A stretch of DNA of 64,000 bases from Pseudomonas sivasensis (GCF_013778505.1 NZ_JAAOWU010000013.1:1-64000), one strand, 5' to 3'. Positions 24,676 through 33,498 are shown, numbered from the stretch's first letter. Notes: generated by a model not told the origin, from the letters alone. Numbers and translations are program-made.

Positions 24676-25856
24676 CAAAGATTCCTGCTCAACACCAATA
24701 GGGCGATATCATCCGGCATCTCCGCTAGCGTGGCCAATCCAAAAACCTGCCGCAGGCCATCCAGGCTGCCGCCAGCTGCCTTGACCCGTTGGGGCAAGGC
24801 GGCTTCTTTCTCTTTGAGTGTAGGCTCTGGAAGAAGGTCCAGGATGCCATCGGACATCAGCGTCAGGCTGAAGGTCGGCGGCAGTTCCAAAATGTGGTCT
24901 TCGTAGGTGGCTTCATTGAACAAGCCGACGGGCAGACCACGCCCTTCCAGGTAACGCACACTGTCTGGAGTGTATAAAACAGGCATCGGCAGGTGACCGC
25001 CAATGCTGTAGGTCAAAAGACCGGTTTCTTCATCGATCACGCCGCCTACCATCGTCACGTGCTTGCCCAGCTTGCAGCTGATCAGGCCTCGGTTGATGTG
25101 GCCCAGCACCTCGGAGGGAGTGAATTCCGGCAAGGTGCCATTGCGCTTGGATTCAAACAACAGCCGTGTGGTCATGAATTTCAACAACACGGTGACAAAA
25201 GCAGAGGAAGCACCGTGGCCCGAAACGTCGGCCAGATAGAACGCCACACGTCGCTCATCCACACGGAAGTAGTCCACAAAATCACCCGACAGGTACAGCG
25301 AAGGGATGATCTGGTGCGCAAACTTGAACTCGTCGATGGTCCATGGGCTGACCGGCAGCATGTTCATCTGTACCTGGCGACCGGCGTTCTGGTCTTCCTG
25401 GAGCAGGTTCAGGCTGGCTTCGAGCTCGCGGTTGGCGGTTTCGAGCTTTTCGCGGTAACGCTGGTTCTCGACCAGTAGACGTGCACGATCCAGCGCGCGG
25501 CGCACTGAGTGCTCCAGCACCGCAAGGTCTTCCAGGGGTTTGATCAGGTAGTCGGCGGCGCCCAGGCGCAAGGCCTCAACGGCGTCGTTCATCACGCCGG
25601 CACCGGACACAACAATCACCGGAGTCTGCGGGGCAAGCTCAGTCACCTGGCGAATCAGCTCCAGGCCGCCCATCTGGGGCATGCGCAAGTCGCAGATCAC
25701 GAGGTCGGGCTGGTCGCGCTCGAATACCTGGAGACCCTGTTGGCCATTACTGGCCTGCAGGACGCTGAAGCCACTGTCTTCCAAATAGGCCGCGAGACTC
25801 GCGCGCACTACTTCGTCGTCATCGATTATCAGCAGCGTGGCACTGGTTTTTTGCAT
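24675..25856 (-). CDS. rssB: Response regulator with PP2C phosphatase domain RssB
   Basis: 393 residues. REC (about 8-125) has Asp13/14 (IIDDDE) and phospho-acceptor in LVICDLRMP. A coiled linker (about 130-180) follows, then a PP2C/SpoIIE-type Ser/Thr phosphatase domain (about 195-393) with metal-binding motifs GDFVDYF, VSGHGASSAF, GGHLPMPVLY, SDGILDLLPE and the final DDIALLVL. It is named after E. coli RssB, from which it differs in having this phosphatase output. It should act on the overlapping STAS protein. It is transcribed away from the PilZ gene; the gap 25857-26134 must hold both promoters. Confidence 0.88.
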   Translation of the reverse strand: MQKTSATLLIIDDDEVVRASLAAYLEDSGFSVLQASNGQQGLQVFERDQPDLVICDLRMPQMGGLELIRQVTELAPQTPVIVVSGAGVMNDAVEALRLGAADYLIKPLEDLAVLEHSVRRALDRARLLVENQRYREKLETANRELEASLNLLQEDQNAGRQVQMNMLPVSPWTIDEFKFAHQIIPSLYLSGDFVDYFRVDERRVAFYLADVSGHGASSAFVTVLLKFMTTRLLFESKRNGTLPEFTPSEVLGHINRGLISCKLGKHVTMVGGVIDEETGLLTYSIGGHLPMPVLYTPDSVRYLEGRGLPVGLFNEATYEDHILELPPTFSLTLMSDGILDLLPEPTLKEKEAALPQRVKAAGGSLDGLRQVFGLATLAEMPDDIALLVLSRNL

Positions 25857-26134
25857 GTGGGCAAACGGCGCCAGAATTAGGTTGGCGTAGGCAACTCGGC
25901 AATGGCCGGGGTCACACTACTGGATTCGCTTTCTAGCCTCTCTGTCCTACAAAAGCGTAGGCGTTTTGCCCACGCACAACTGTAAAGCAGAGGTGCCCTT
26001 CTAAGGCGCAGACGGTACTCCCATCCGCCAGGTGTTTCAAGCTCATGCCGATGGTCGCCAGGCGTCTTTACATCGCAAATCACCGGGAGTTATAAGAACA
26101 GCCACGACCACAACACAAAGTAAGGATGGAACCC

Positions 26135-26431
26135 ATGAGCGAACACGAGCGCGACTACGCCGAGAAACGCGATTTCATCCGCATGCGAGTGGATGCCGAT
26201 GTGTCTTTGATCCACGAAGGCCAAGAGATTGCCGGGGTTTGCGTGGATCTTTCCAGCTCCGGAATGCAAGTGCAGGCACCGCGCCAGTTCAACGTAGGAG
26301 ACCTGCTGACCGTGCGCATTGATTCAGAACATGCGGCCCTTAAAGGCCTGGAGGCAGATACCAAAGTGGTGTGGGCCAAAACGGTGGGCAATGATCAGCA
26401 ATTGGGCCTCAGCATCCTGAAAATGCGCTGA
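26135..26431 (+). CDS. PilZ-domain c-di-GMP receptor
   Basis: 98 residues from ATG 26135, because AAGGA at 26121-26125 sits 9 bases upstream; the in-frame ATG 26126 is too close to it. A single PilZ domain is visible, with both ligand motifs: R-x3-R as KRDFIRMR near the N-terminus and the D-x-S-x-x-G motif as DLSSSGM. It should bind c-di-GMP and signal through a partner. It sits divergent from rssB and is followed by a bidirectional terminator shared with mlaA. In PAO1 the equivalent is, from memory, PA2799. Confidence 0.9.
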   Translation: MSEHERDYAEKRDFIRMRVDADVSLIHEGQEIAGVCVDLSSSGMQVQAPRQFNVGDLLTVRIDSEHAALKGLEADTKVVWAKTVGNDQQLGLSILKMR

Positions 26432-26442
26432 AACCCGCGCAC

Positions 26443-26474
26443 AAAAAAGGCGATCACTCAGGATCGCCTTTTTT
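26443..26474. terminator. Bidirectional terminator (PilZ gene / mlaA)
   Basis: The perfect stem AAAAAAGGCGATC / GATCGCCTTTTTT has a 6-base loop. It has T-runs on both strands and serves both convergent genes. Confidence 0.92.
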
Positions 26475-26493
26475 CATTTCAAACGATCACCTC

Positions 26494-27183
26494 TTAAAAG
26501 TCGTCGACGACCTTGCCATCTTTGACCTTGAACTCACGGTTCTGCAGGTAGGCGTTACGAATGAAGGTGTATTTGTCGCCGGTGATCAGCTTCTCACTGT
26601 CGAGCAAGCTGGCACGGGCGTCGACGATGCCAAGGCCCATGACGCTGTTGCGCAGGGACACATCATCCATATAGCGATAAGGCTGGGTGTAGCTGTCGAC
26701 GTACTTGGACGGCGCATCACGCAGGGTGCTTGGACCCAGCAGAGGGATCATCACGTACGGACCGCTGCCAACGCCCCAGTAGCCGAGTGTCTGGCCGAAG
26801 TCTTCATCGCTGCGTTGCAGCCCCATTTTGGTGCCTACGTCGATGAAGCCCAGCACACCAAACGTGGTGTTAACCAGCAAACGGGCAGTATCGACACCTG
26901 CATTGTGAGGTTTGAGCTGCAGCACATTGTTGGCCAGGTTGCCGACGTCGCCGATGTTGCGGAAGAAGTTGTGGATACCGTCTTCAACAAATTGCGGAGT
27001 GATCCATTGATAGCCTTGGGCCAATGGCTTGAGGGCATAGGTATCAACAGTGTCGTTGAAGGTAAAGATCGGGCGGTTGACGCTTTCCCATGGATCATCT
27101 TCCGACGCAGCTTGCACAGCGAACGGGGCCAGCAGAACGGTGGCACACACCGACAGCTGAGCGAAGTAGTGGCTCCAGCGCAT
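26494..27183 (-). CDS. mlaA: MlaA (VacJ) outer-membrane phospholipid transport protein
   Basis: 229 residues. A signal peptide ends near FAVQAAS (about residue 25). The conserved MlaA core starts at DDPWESVNRPIFTFND and includes NFFRNIGDVGNLANNVLQ, NTTFGVLGFIDV, GYWGVGSGPYVMIPLLGPSTLRD and the C-terminal DARASLLDSE. MlaA takes mislocalised phospholipids from the outer leaflet and hands them to MlaC. E. coli MlaA is a lipoprotein, but here the cleavage region has no Cys at the expected place (the only Cys, residue 13, has Val at -1), so it may be held in the membrane by the protein body alone. The shared terminator follows. Confidence 0.92.
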   Translation of the reverse strand: MRWSHYFAQLSVCATVLLAPFAVQAASEDDPWESVNRPIFTFNDTVDTYALKPLAQGYQWITPQFVEDGIHNFFRNIGDVGNLANNVLQLKPHNAGVDTARLLVNTTFGVLGFIDVGTKMGLQRSDEDFGQTLGYWGVGSGPYVMIPLLGPSTLRDAPSKYVDSYTQPYRYMDDVSLRNSVMGLGIVDARASLLDSEKLITGDKYTFIRNAYLQNREFKVKDGKVVDDF

Positions 27184-27378
27184 AGCTTTTGCTCCTTGAA
27201 TGGTCTGTCATGGGCGCTATGCCCTGAATAAGGTAGCCAGTATATGACGGAAGTGCCCAATTAGGCAGCCGCCGGGAAAACTCATACCGCAAATGGACAA
27301 AATTCCTACAATTGAGCCAACTGTCATCGGACTGTCATCCTGCCTCGATAGCGTCACAGCTATTTCAGGGATGTCGAC

Positions 27379-27987
27379 ATGCCTCAAGCCGAGATTGCAA
27401 TCACCAGCGCACCCGCCTTGACCGCCGTGCTGTTTGGCCTGAGTGGCTGCCTAGTGGATTTTGGCTCACAGGCGCGCACCGACTCTCCTTCCCCGGATTC
27501 ACAAGCCACGCCGGGCGCCCTGAAAATCCTGCGCAACCTCAAAGAGCTGGGCGTGCCCTGCGCTTGGCTGGATGAGCTGCCGCCTGCGGTGACCACTCCT
27601 TTGGCCGCCACCTTGCCCACCTGGCTCAAAGCAGCCTCGCCCTCCTCCATCCGCTGGCCCGCCCCCCACGCGTGCTGGCAAGCGCTGATGGAATTGAATA
27701 TCGAACGCCTTGAAGGCTGCGTCCTGGTCAGCGGCGAGCCGCGCTTGTTGCAATCGGGACTTAACGCCGGGCTGTGGACCATCGGCCTGGCCTCCTGCGG
27801 TTCGCTGTGTGGCTTAGCGCCCGAGCAATGGCAGGCACTGAGCGACAAGGAACGCGAACACAAGCGCGGCAAGGCCACCGTGACGCTGTATGGGCTGGGA
27901 GTGCATTCTGTGATCGATCACTTAGGCGAACTCGGCACCTGCCTGGCAGACATCAGCCGGCGCCAGCTCAAAGGCGAGAAGCCCTGA
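27379..27987 (+). CDS. HAD-superfamily (phosphonatase-like) protein, nucleophile missing
   Basis: 202 residues, cytoplasmic. The N-terminal motif AVLFGLSGCLVDFGSQ lines up with the HAD/phosphonoacetaldehyde-hydrolase motif I (FD.....VDFGS), but the nucleophile Asp is Gly here. A middle part with CVLVSGEPRLLQSGLNAGLWTIGL corresponds to motif IV (GD....GxxAG), with Glu in place of the acidic pair. It is shorter than true phosphonatases (about 270). Catalysis by the normal HAD route is unlikely. It could be a binding or regulatory protein. It is close to the PAO1 phosphonatase-like gene in position (PA2803, from memory). Confidence 0.6.
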   Translation: MPQAEIAITSAPALTAVLFGLSGCLVDFGSQARTDSPSPDSQATPGALKILRNLKELGVPCAWLDELPPAVTTPLAATLPTWLKAASPSSIRWPAPHACWQALMELNIERLEGCVLVSGEPRLLQSGLNAGLWTIGLASCGSLCGLAPEQWQALSDKEREHKRGKATVTLYGLGVHSVIDHLGELGTCLADISRRQLKGEKP

Positions 27988-28097
27988 TCGAGATCATGCA
28001 CAGTCGGCGCCGGTGGATTAATCTACAGTTCATCCCGTAGACCTTTCTCAGCGTGCCGTGGTCTATGCCAGTGCCTATCGATAAAAGGAAGAACGTC

Positions 28098-28364
28098 ATG
28101 CCTGATCGCAAAAAACTGGAAGAACAGGTCAATATCCTGCGCGGGCAATTGGAGCAGGAGCCACCGCTATCGGAAGAAAAACGTGAAGCGCTGGAAGGGT
28201 TGATTGCCAAATTCGAAGTGCAACTTGAATTGGAACCGGCCACCCAGACACCGAGCATCGCCGATGATGTGAACCGTGCAGTGGAAGGTTTTGAACTGGA
28301 CCATCCGGGCATTGCCGGGACACTGCGCAATATCGTGATCACCCTGGGCAACATCGGCATTTAA
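28098..28364 (+). CDS. DUF4404 family protein
   Basis: 88 residues from ATG 28098, with AAAGGAAG 7 bases upstream; an upstream in-frame ATG (28053) lacks a ribosome site. The sequence is helical and charged (LEEQVNILRGQLEQEPPLSEEKREALEGLIAKFE), then has a short conserved C-terminus (GFELDHPGIAGTLRNIVITLGNIGI), typical of DUF4404. Function unknown. No signal peptide or transmembrane segment is seen. A REPIN directly follows it. Confidence 0.85.
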   Translation: MPDRKKLEEQVNILRGQLEQEPPLSEEKREALEGLIAKFEVQLELEPATQTPSIADDVNRAVEGFELDHPGIAGTLRNIVITLGNIGI

Positions 28365-28392
28365 CCCGAACCCAAGCCAGACACAGAACCAG

Positions 28393-28487
28393 AATGTGGG
28401 AGGGGGCTTGCCCCCGATTGCGGAGTGTCAGTCACCGAACCTGTGCCTGAACCTCTGCTATCGGGAGCAAGCCCCCTCCCACATTTG
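28393..28487. repeat. REPIN (two inverted REPs)
   Basis: REP copies at 28393-28418 and 28458-28487 face each other across about 40 bases, with AATGTGGG at the outer left and CCCACATT at the outer right end. The pair sits between the DUF4404 gene and queF. Confidence 0.9.
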
Positions 28488-28489
28488 TT

Positions 28490-29320
28490 TTACTGGCGGG
28501 CCAGGCGCACGTTCTGGAACGCCACATCCTCGGTACTGCGATAAGGGTTGATATCCAACCCGCCGCGCCGCACATAGCGCGCATACACCGTCAATTTCTC
28601 CGGCTTCAGCAGGCGCTGCAGGTCGAGGAAGATGCGCTCCACACACTGCTCATGGAAGTCCGAGTGCTGGCGAAAGCTCACGATGTATTCCAACAGGCTG
28701 GCGTGATCCAACGCTTGACCACGGTACTCCACCACTACGCTGCCCCAGTCCGGCTGACTGGTAACCGGGCAATTGGACTTGAGCAGGTGGCTGTGCACGC
28801 TCTCCTCGACAATCCGCGAGTCGTCGCAACGCAACAACTCGGGGCGCGGATGTTCGTAGCTGCTGACGTTAATATCCAGATCGTCAATGCATACGCCCGG
28901 CAGTGCCATCACACCCTCGGCCTCGATCTCTGCAAGCCTGCGGATGCGTACGGTCACTGGTTTGCCGGCGGCAGCACTCAGGTCAGCGCGCAGTGTCGAC
29001 TCAAGGCTTTGCGTATCGGCAAAGGCGGTCTGGTTCAGCGAGTTGAGGTACAGCTTGAATGACTTGGACTCGATGATATTCGGCGAGTCGGCCGGGATAC
29101 TGAACTCACCAATGGCCACCACCGGCTTGCCCGACGGCAACAGCCAGGACAGTTCGAAGCAGTTCCAGAAATCCACGCCCTTGTAAGGCAGGGTCTCGGC
29201 ACTCAGGCCCAGCTCGGCCCACTTGGCGGCGCGAGGAATCGGGAACAGCAACGAAGGCGTGTACGTGGAGATGTATTCACTGGACTTGCCCAGCGGCGAA
29301 TGTTCGGCTGCGGGATGCAT
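28490..29320 (-). CDS. queF: NADPH-dependent 7-cyano-7-deazaguanine reductase QueF
   Basis: 276 residues, the long bimodular (YqcD/E. coli-type) form. It reduces preQ0 to preQ1 in queuosine tRNA modification. Visible features are the QueF motif in the N-terminal half (PNIIESKSFKLYLNSLN), the active-site Cys in SNCPVTSQPDWG that forms a thioimide with the substrate, and the C-terminal FRQHSDFHEQCVERIF with YARYVRRGGLDINPYRS. It stands next to the copper genes as in PAO1 (PA2806, from memory). ATG 29320 fits the conserved MHPAAEHSPLGKSSEY start. Confidence 0.96.
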   Translation of the reverse strand: MHPAAEHSPLGKSSEYISTYTPSLLFPIPRAAKWAELGLSAETLPYKGVDFWNCFELSWLLPSGKPVVAIGEFSIPADSPNIIESKSFKLYLNSLNQTAFADTQSLESTLRADLSAAAGKPVTVRIRRLAEIEAEGVMALPGVCIDDLDINVSSYEHPRPELLRCDDSRIVEESVHSHLLKSNCPVTSQPDWGSVVVEYRGQALDHASLLEYIVSFRQHSDFHEQCVERIFLDLQRLLKPEKLTVYARYVRRGGLDINPYRSTEDVAFQNVRLARQ

Positions 29321-29386
29321 GGCGGAAACCTGGCTAAATAAACCGCGCCAGTCTACCAGCCTTTGCCCCCGCCCTTAAGAAACGCC

Positions 29387-29899
29387 TTACTCAACGGTCA
29401 GCTTGCCGACCATGCCTGCCTGGTAATGCCCGGGCAGGTTACAGGCGAACTCCAGGCCGGTGGCCTGGGTGAATGTCCACGTCAGCTCAGCAGTTTTACC
29501 GGGCTCGACCAGCACACTGTTCGGGTCATCGTGCTTCATTGCACCATGGCCCATGGCGCTGTGGTCCATCTTGCCCATGCCGGTAGACGTGAGCATGCCG
29601 CTGGCCTGCATCTGCAACATTTCCTTCTGATGCGCCGCGTGCATCGCCGCGTCACCGAGGTTGAATTCATGCAGCAACTGGCCCTTGTTGACCAGCACGA
29701 AGCGCACCGTCTCACCGGCTTTTACATCCAGGGACTTGGGCGCAAAGGCAATATCCTGCAGCGTCACTTCTACGGTGCGCGTGGCCTTGTCAGCCGCCGC
29801 TGGTTGACCAAATGCATAGCTGTGGGATGCATCAGCCATTGCATTGAAACTCAACGCCAACAGGCAACCCGCCAACAACTGGGGTGTACGCAACGTCAT
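29387..29899 (-). CDS. Periplasmic cupredoxin-like copper protein
   Basis: 170 residues. A signal peptide is cut near AMADA (about residue 24). The cupredoxin domain starts VEVTLQDIAFAPKSLDVKAGETVRFVLVNKG. Copper-site residues are visible: His in LLHEF, then the usual Cys-x-x-x-x-His in FACNLPGHYQAGM with the Met. A Met/His-rich insert (HQKEMLQMQASGM...MGKMDHSAMGHGAMKHD) could bind additional Cu(I)/Cu(II). It lies beside and divergent from copRS, so it is probably a copper-induced periplasmic buffer or tolerance protein of the CopI type. Confidence 0.85.
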   Translation of the reverse strand: MTLRTPQLLAGCLLALSFNAMADASHSYAFGQPAAADKATRTVEVTLQDIAFAPKSLDVKAGETVRFVLVNKGQLLHEFNLGDAAMHAAHQKEMLQMQASGMLTSTGMGKMDHSAMGHGAMKHDDPNSVLVEPGKTAELTWTFTQATGLEFACNLPGHYQAGMVGKLTVE

Positions 29900-30056
29900 C
29901 TCTCTTCTCCAAAATGTATAACCGGCTTGAGCCGCACTCTAAGATTACGCCGCTGCCAGCCAACTGACTGCTAGATTACAACTTTGTCAGGTTGCGCCCC
30001 GCACCTGGTCCCCACGGTATAAAGCCCCCTCGCCACCCGTTGCCAAGAGCTACCCC

Positions 30057-30737
30057 ATGAAATTGCTGATCGTCGAAGACCAACCGAAAACCGGCCACTA
30101 TCTGCGTCAAGGCCTGGCCGAGGCTGGCTTTACCACCGAACTGGTGGCCGACGGCACCAGCGGCCAGCACCTGGCGCTGACCGGCGATTATGACCTGCTG
30201 ATCCTGGATGTAATGCTGCCCGGTCGCGACGGTTGGCAAATCCTGCAAGCGGTGCGCAGTGCCGGTCTGGAGATCCCGGTGCTATTTCTGACCGCCCGGG
30301 ATGCCGTAGAGGACCGCGTGCATGGCCTGGAATTGGGCGCCGACGATTACCTGATCAAACCCTTCGCCTTCTCCGAATTGCTGGCGCGGGTGCGCAGCCT
30401 GTTGCGCCGTGGCAGCAGCACGCCCCAGGAAACCGCCCTGCAAGTGGCCGACCTGCGTTTGGACCTGATCCGCCGCCGCGTCGAGCGCGACGGCCAACGT
30501 ATCGACCTGACCGCCAAGGAGTTTTCTCTACTGGAACTGCTGCTGCGCCGCCAGGGCGAAGTGCTGCCCAAAACGCTGATCGCCTCCCAGGTGTGGGACA
30601 TGAATTTCGACAGCGACACCAACATCATCGAAGTAGCGATCCGCCGCCTACGCCTCAAAGTCGATGACAACTTCCCTAATAAGCTGATCCACACCGTTCG
30701 CGGCATGGGCTATGTGCTGGAGGAGCGGTGCAATTGA
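30057..30737 (+). CDS. copR: Heavy-metal response regulator CopR
   Basis: 226 residues, OmpR/PhoB family. REC (about 1-115) starts MKLLIVEDQPKTGHYLRQGL with the acidic pair and phospho-acceptor in LLILDVMLPGRDGW. A winged-helix DNA-binding domain (about 128-224) has LTAKEFSLLELLLRRQGEVL and DSDTNIIEVAIRRLR and ends HTVRGMGYVLE. The sequence is characteristic of CopR/CusR/IrlR regulators of copper response. Its 3' end overlaps copS by 10 bases, a translational coupling. The divergent cupredoxin gene is a likely target; I did not identify a cop box with certainty. Confidence 0.93.
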   Translation: MKLLIVEDQPKTGHYLRQGLAEAGFTTELVADGTSGQHLALTGDYDLLILDVMLPGRDGWQILQAVRSAGLEIPVLFLTARDAVEDRVHGLELGADDYLIKPFAFSELLARVRSLLRRGSSTPQETALQVADLRLDLIRRRVERDGQRIDLTAKEFSLLELLLRRQGEVLPKTLIASQVWDMNFDSDTNIIEVAIRRLRLKVDDNFPNKLIHTVRGMGYVLEERCN

Positions 30738-32089
30738 TCAAGCGCCTGTCCCTCGCCAGCCGCCTGGCACTATTGTTTGCGGCTTGTACGGCAGTGGTGT
30801 CGCTGATTGCAGGCGTGCTGTTCAACCAAGCCAGTGAGGCGCACTTTGTCGAGTTGGACCAGCAGCAACTCGACAGCAAACTTGTGGCGTTGCGCAGCAC
30901 CTTGCAGGGTGTCGACTCACCTCAAGCGTTCAACCAACGCGAGGCGCAACTGCGCGTCGAACTCAATAGACAGCCCGACCTTGCACTGCGCATCACTTCA
31001 GCCGGCCAGCGCTGGCTGGACGATGCGCCGAACGTCGCCCTGCCCACCGCGCCCGGCCTGCATAGCCTACAAAATGCCGGCACCGATTACCGCGTCTACA
31101 ATGCGCCACTGAACGCTGGCCAAGCTGACTCACCGCAACTGAGCCTGATACTCGACATCACCCACCACCAGCACTTCCTGCAACGCATGCAGCGTTTGAT
31201 CTGGCTCACCGTTGGCCTCTCTGCCCTCGCCACCGCGCTGCTGGGCGCCTGGGCCGCACGCAGCGGCTTGCGCCCATTGCGGCGCATGGGCGAAGTGGCT
31301 GCCAGCGTATCGGCCCACTCCTTGACCCAGCGCCTGCCACAGCAACACATGCCGGCGGAACTGGCTGAACTGGCCCAGGCCTTCAACGCCATGCTGGGAC
31401 GATTGGACGACGCGTTCCAACGCCTGTCGGCCTTCTCCGCCGACATTGCCCATGAACTGCGCACGCCGCTGTCGAACCTGCTGACCCAGACCCAAGTCAT
31501 CCTCACCCAGCCACGCCCGCTGGAGGATTACCGCGAGGCGCTGCACAGTAATTTGGAAGAGCTGCAATGGATGGCCCAACTGGTCAACGACATGCTGTAC
31601 CTGGCCAAGGCGGACCACGGTTTGCTGATGCCCAAGCGTGAGCCATTGGCCCTGGCCGATGAAGTGGAGGCGTTGCTGGAGTTCTTTGCGTTGCTGGCCG
31701 AGGACGCGCACGTATCGCTGGTACGAGAAGGCAGCGCTCATACAGCCGGGGATCGCGGCATGTTGCGCCGGGCTTTGTCGAACTTGCTGGATAACGCCCT
31801 CAGGTTCACCCCGGCAGGCGGCGAAGTGCGGGTAAGAATAACCGAAGGCGCAATGGGCGTGACGCTAGCGGTGGAGAACACCGGTGAAGGCATCCCCGGG
31901 GCGTTGCTACCGAGGCTGTTTGATCGGTTCTATCGGGCCGACCCGGCGCGCCATGAAGGCAGCAGCGAACATGCGGGGCTGGGGCTGGCGATTACCCAGT
32001 CGATCGTGCGCGCCCATGGGGGGAGGATTTTTTGTGAGTCCGGGGCTGGATGGACGCGGTTTGTGATTGAGCTGCCAGCTGTAGATTGA
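30728..32089 (+). CDS. copS: Heavy-metal sensor histidine kinase CopS
   Basis: 453 residues from GTG 30728, or 451 from TTG 30734; AGGAG at 30721-30725 is better spaced for the TTG. Two transmembrane segments (about 12-33 and 158-180) flank a periplasmic sensor of about 120 residues. HAMP follows (about 180-235), then HisKA with FSADIAHELRTPLSNLL, and HATPase with NLLDNALRFTPAGG, GEGIPGALLPRLFDRFYR and GLGLAITQSIVRAHGG. It is a CusS/CopS-type copper sensor that phosphorylates CopR. The REPIN after the stop ends the operon; no U-run terminator is seen. Confidence 0.92.
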   Translation: MQLIKRLSLASRLALLFAACTAVVSLIAGVLFNQASEAHFVELDQQQLDSKLVALRSTLQGVDSPQAFNQREAQLRVELNRQPDLALRITSAGQRWLDDAPNVALPTAPGLHSLQNAGTDYRVYNAPLNAGQADSPQLSLILDITHHQHFLQRMQRLIWLTVGLSALATALLGAWAARSGLRPLRRMGEVAASVSAHSLTQRLPQQHMPAELAELAQAFNAMLGRLDDAFQRLSAFSADIAHELRTPLSNLLTQTQVILTQPRPLEDYREALHSNLEELQWMAQLVNDMLYLAKADHGLLMPKREPLALADEVEALLEFFALLAEDAHVSLVREGSAHTAGDRGMLRRALSNLLDNALRFTPAGGEVRVRITEGAMGVTLAVENTGEGIPGALLPRLFDRFYRADPARHEGSSEHAGLGLAITQSIVRAHGGRIFCESGAGWTRFVIELPAVD

Positions 32090-32107
32090 TGCAAGCTGCA
32101 CCGGCCC

Positions 32108-32183
32108 TATCGGGGGCAAGCCCCCTCCCACACTTTGATCTATGAATACCTCAAATGTGGGAGAGGGCTTGCCCCCGATAGCG
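32108..32183. repeat. REPIN between copS and lolE
   Basis: Inverted REPs lie at 32108-32137 and 32152-32183 with a short spacer. It is in the convergent gap between copS and lolE and may stabilise both 3' ends. Confidence 0.9.
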
Positions 32184-32193
32184 GTCTCAATAA

Positions 32194-33438
32194 TTACGAG
32201 TATCTCAGCGCATGCGCCGGTTCAATCTTCGCCGCCCGATACGCCGGATACAGCGTCGCCAAAAAGCTCAACACAAACCCGGCGGTGCAGATCAACACCA
32301 CATCGCCACCTTGCAGCTCCGAAGGCAGGTTGCTGACGAAGTACACATCCGAACTAAAGATATGCTGCCCGCTCACCCGCTCGACCCAGCCCACCAACTC
32401 GCTCACGTTGAGCGCTGCAATCACCCCCAGTACGCCGCCGATCAAGGTACCGACAATGCCGATCACCGTGCCCTGCACCATGAAGATCGCCATGATCTGC
32501 CGGGGCGTGGCGCCGATGGTGCGCAGGATCGCGATGTCCGCGCCTTTGTCATTCACTACCATGATCAAGGTGGCGATGATGTTGAACGCGGCCACGGCGA
32601 CGATCATCAGCAGCAGCAGGCCGATCATGGTCTTTTCCATTTTCATCGCGCTGAACAGGCTGCCCTGGGTGTGGGTCCAGTCATCTGCCTTGTAGGCCGC
32701 GCCGAGGCTGGTGGCAATGTCCGTGGACACCTTGGGCGCTGCGTACAAATCTTTAACCGCCAAGCGCACACTCTGCACCTGGTTCGGCTGCCAATGCTGG
32801 ATTTCCGCCGCGTCGGCCATGTGTATCAAGGCCATGGAACCATCCAACTCGGCGCCGACCTTGAAAATCCCCACCACGTTCAACCGCTGCATACGCGGGG
32901 TGATGCCGCCCGGCGCAGTGCTGATTTCCGGAACGATCAGGGTGAGCTTGTCGCCCACGTTCAAGCGGAAACGCCGGGCGGTGATTTCACCGACCACCAC
33001 GCCGAACTCGCCGGGCTTCAGGTCGTCCAGTTTGCCCTGAACGATGTGCTGGGCCACGATCGACACCTTGCCTTCTTGGGCCGGGTCGACGCCGCTGATC
33101 TCGATCGGCTGCATCGCACCCTTGTAGGAGAACATGCCGTCCATCTGCGTGAACGGTACTGCAGCGGTCACTTGCGGATTCTTCATCGCCGCCGCGGCCA
33201 CCGGCTGCCAATCATCAATCGGCTTCACGCCGACGATGGTGGCGTGGGGCACCATGCCGAGGATGCGCGAGCTCATTTCGCGCTGGAAGCCGTTCATCAC
33301 CGACAGCACCACGATCATCGCCAACACGCCCAGGGCGAGGCCGATCATCGAGGTCATCGAGATAAACGAAACAAAACGGTTGCGGCGCTTGGCGCGGGTA
33401 TAGCGCGTGCCGATGAAAATCGATAACGGTCTGAACAT
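32194..33438 (-). CDS. lolE: Lipoprotein-releasing ABC transporter permease LolE
   Basis: 414 residues with four transmembrane helices (about 22-48, 270-300, 315-350, 377-400) and a large periplasmic domain, as in the FtsX/MacB-type permeases. The N-terminal FIGTRYTRAKRRNRFVSFIS and SMIGLALGVLAMIVVLSVMNGF are diagnostic of LolC/E. With LolC and LolD it extracts outer-membrane lipoproteins from the inner membrane and passes them to LolA. It is about 55% identical by eye to the other permease at 34190-35440. By position at the end of the cluster I assign LolE. A hairpin with a T-run separates it from lolD. Confidence 0.9.
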   Translation of the reverse strand: MFRPLSIFIGTRYTRAKRRNRFVSFISMTSMIGLALGVLAMIVVLSVMNGFQREMSSRILGMVPHATIVGVKPIDDWQPVAAAAMKNPQVTAAVPFTQMDGMFSYKGAMQPIEISGVDPAQEGKVSIVAQHIVQGKLDDLKPGEFGVVVGEITARRFRLNVGDKLTLIVPEISTAPGGITPRMQRLNVVGIFKVGAELDGSMALIHMADAAEIQHWQPNQVQSVRLAVKDLYAAPKVSTDIATSLGAAYKADDWTHTQGSLFSAMKMEKTMIGLLLLMIVAVAAFNIIATLIMVVNDKGADIAILRTIGATPRQIMAIFMVQGTVIGIVGTLIGGVLGVIAALNVSELVGWVERVSGQHIFSSDVYFVSNLPSELQGGDVVLICTAGFVLSFLATLYPAYRAAKIEPAHALRYS

Positions 33439-33461
33439 TCGCTTGCACCGCCTGAAAAATT

Positions 33462-33490
33462 AAAAAAGCCCGACGCCAGGCGCCAGGCTT
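33462..33490 (-). terminator. Hairpin with U-run between lolD and lolE
   Basis: Read on the - strand, AAGCCTGGCG / CGTCGGGCTT pairs with two G-U wobbles around a 5-base loop and is followed by six T. It lies in the 60-base gap inside the lolCDE operon and could attenuate lolE. Confidence 0.6.
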
Positions 33491-33498
33491 GAAACGGG

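Noticed and set aside
28393..28487. Possible CRISPR-like repeat pair
   Set aside because: Inverted palindromic REPs, not direct repeats with spacers; no cas gene in the window.
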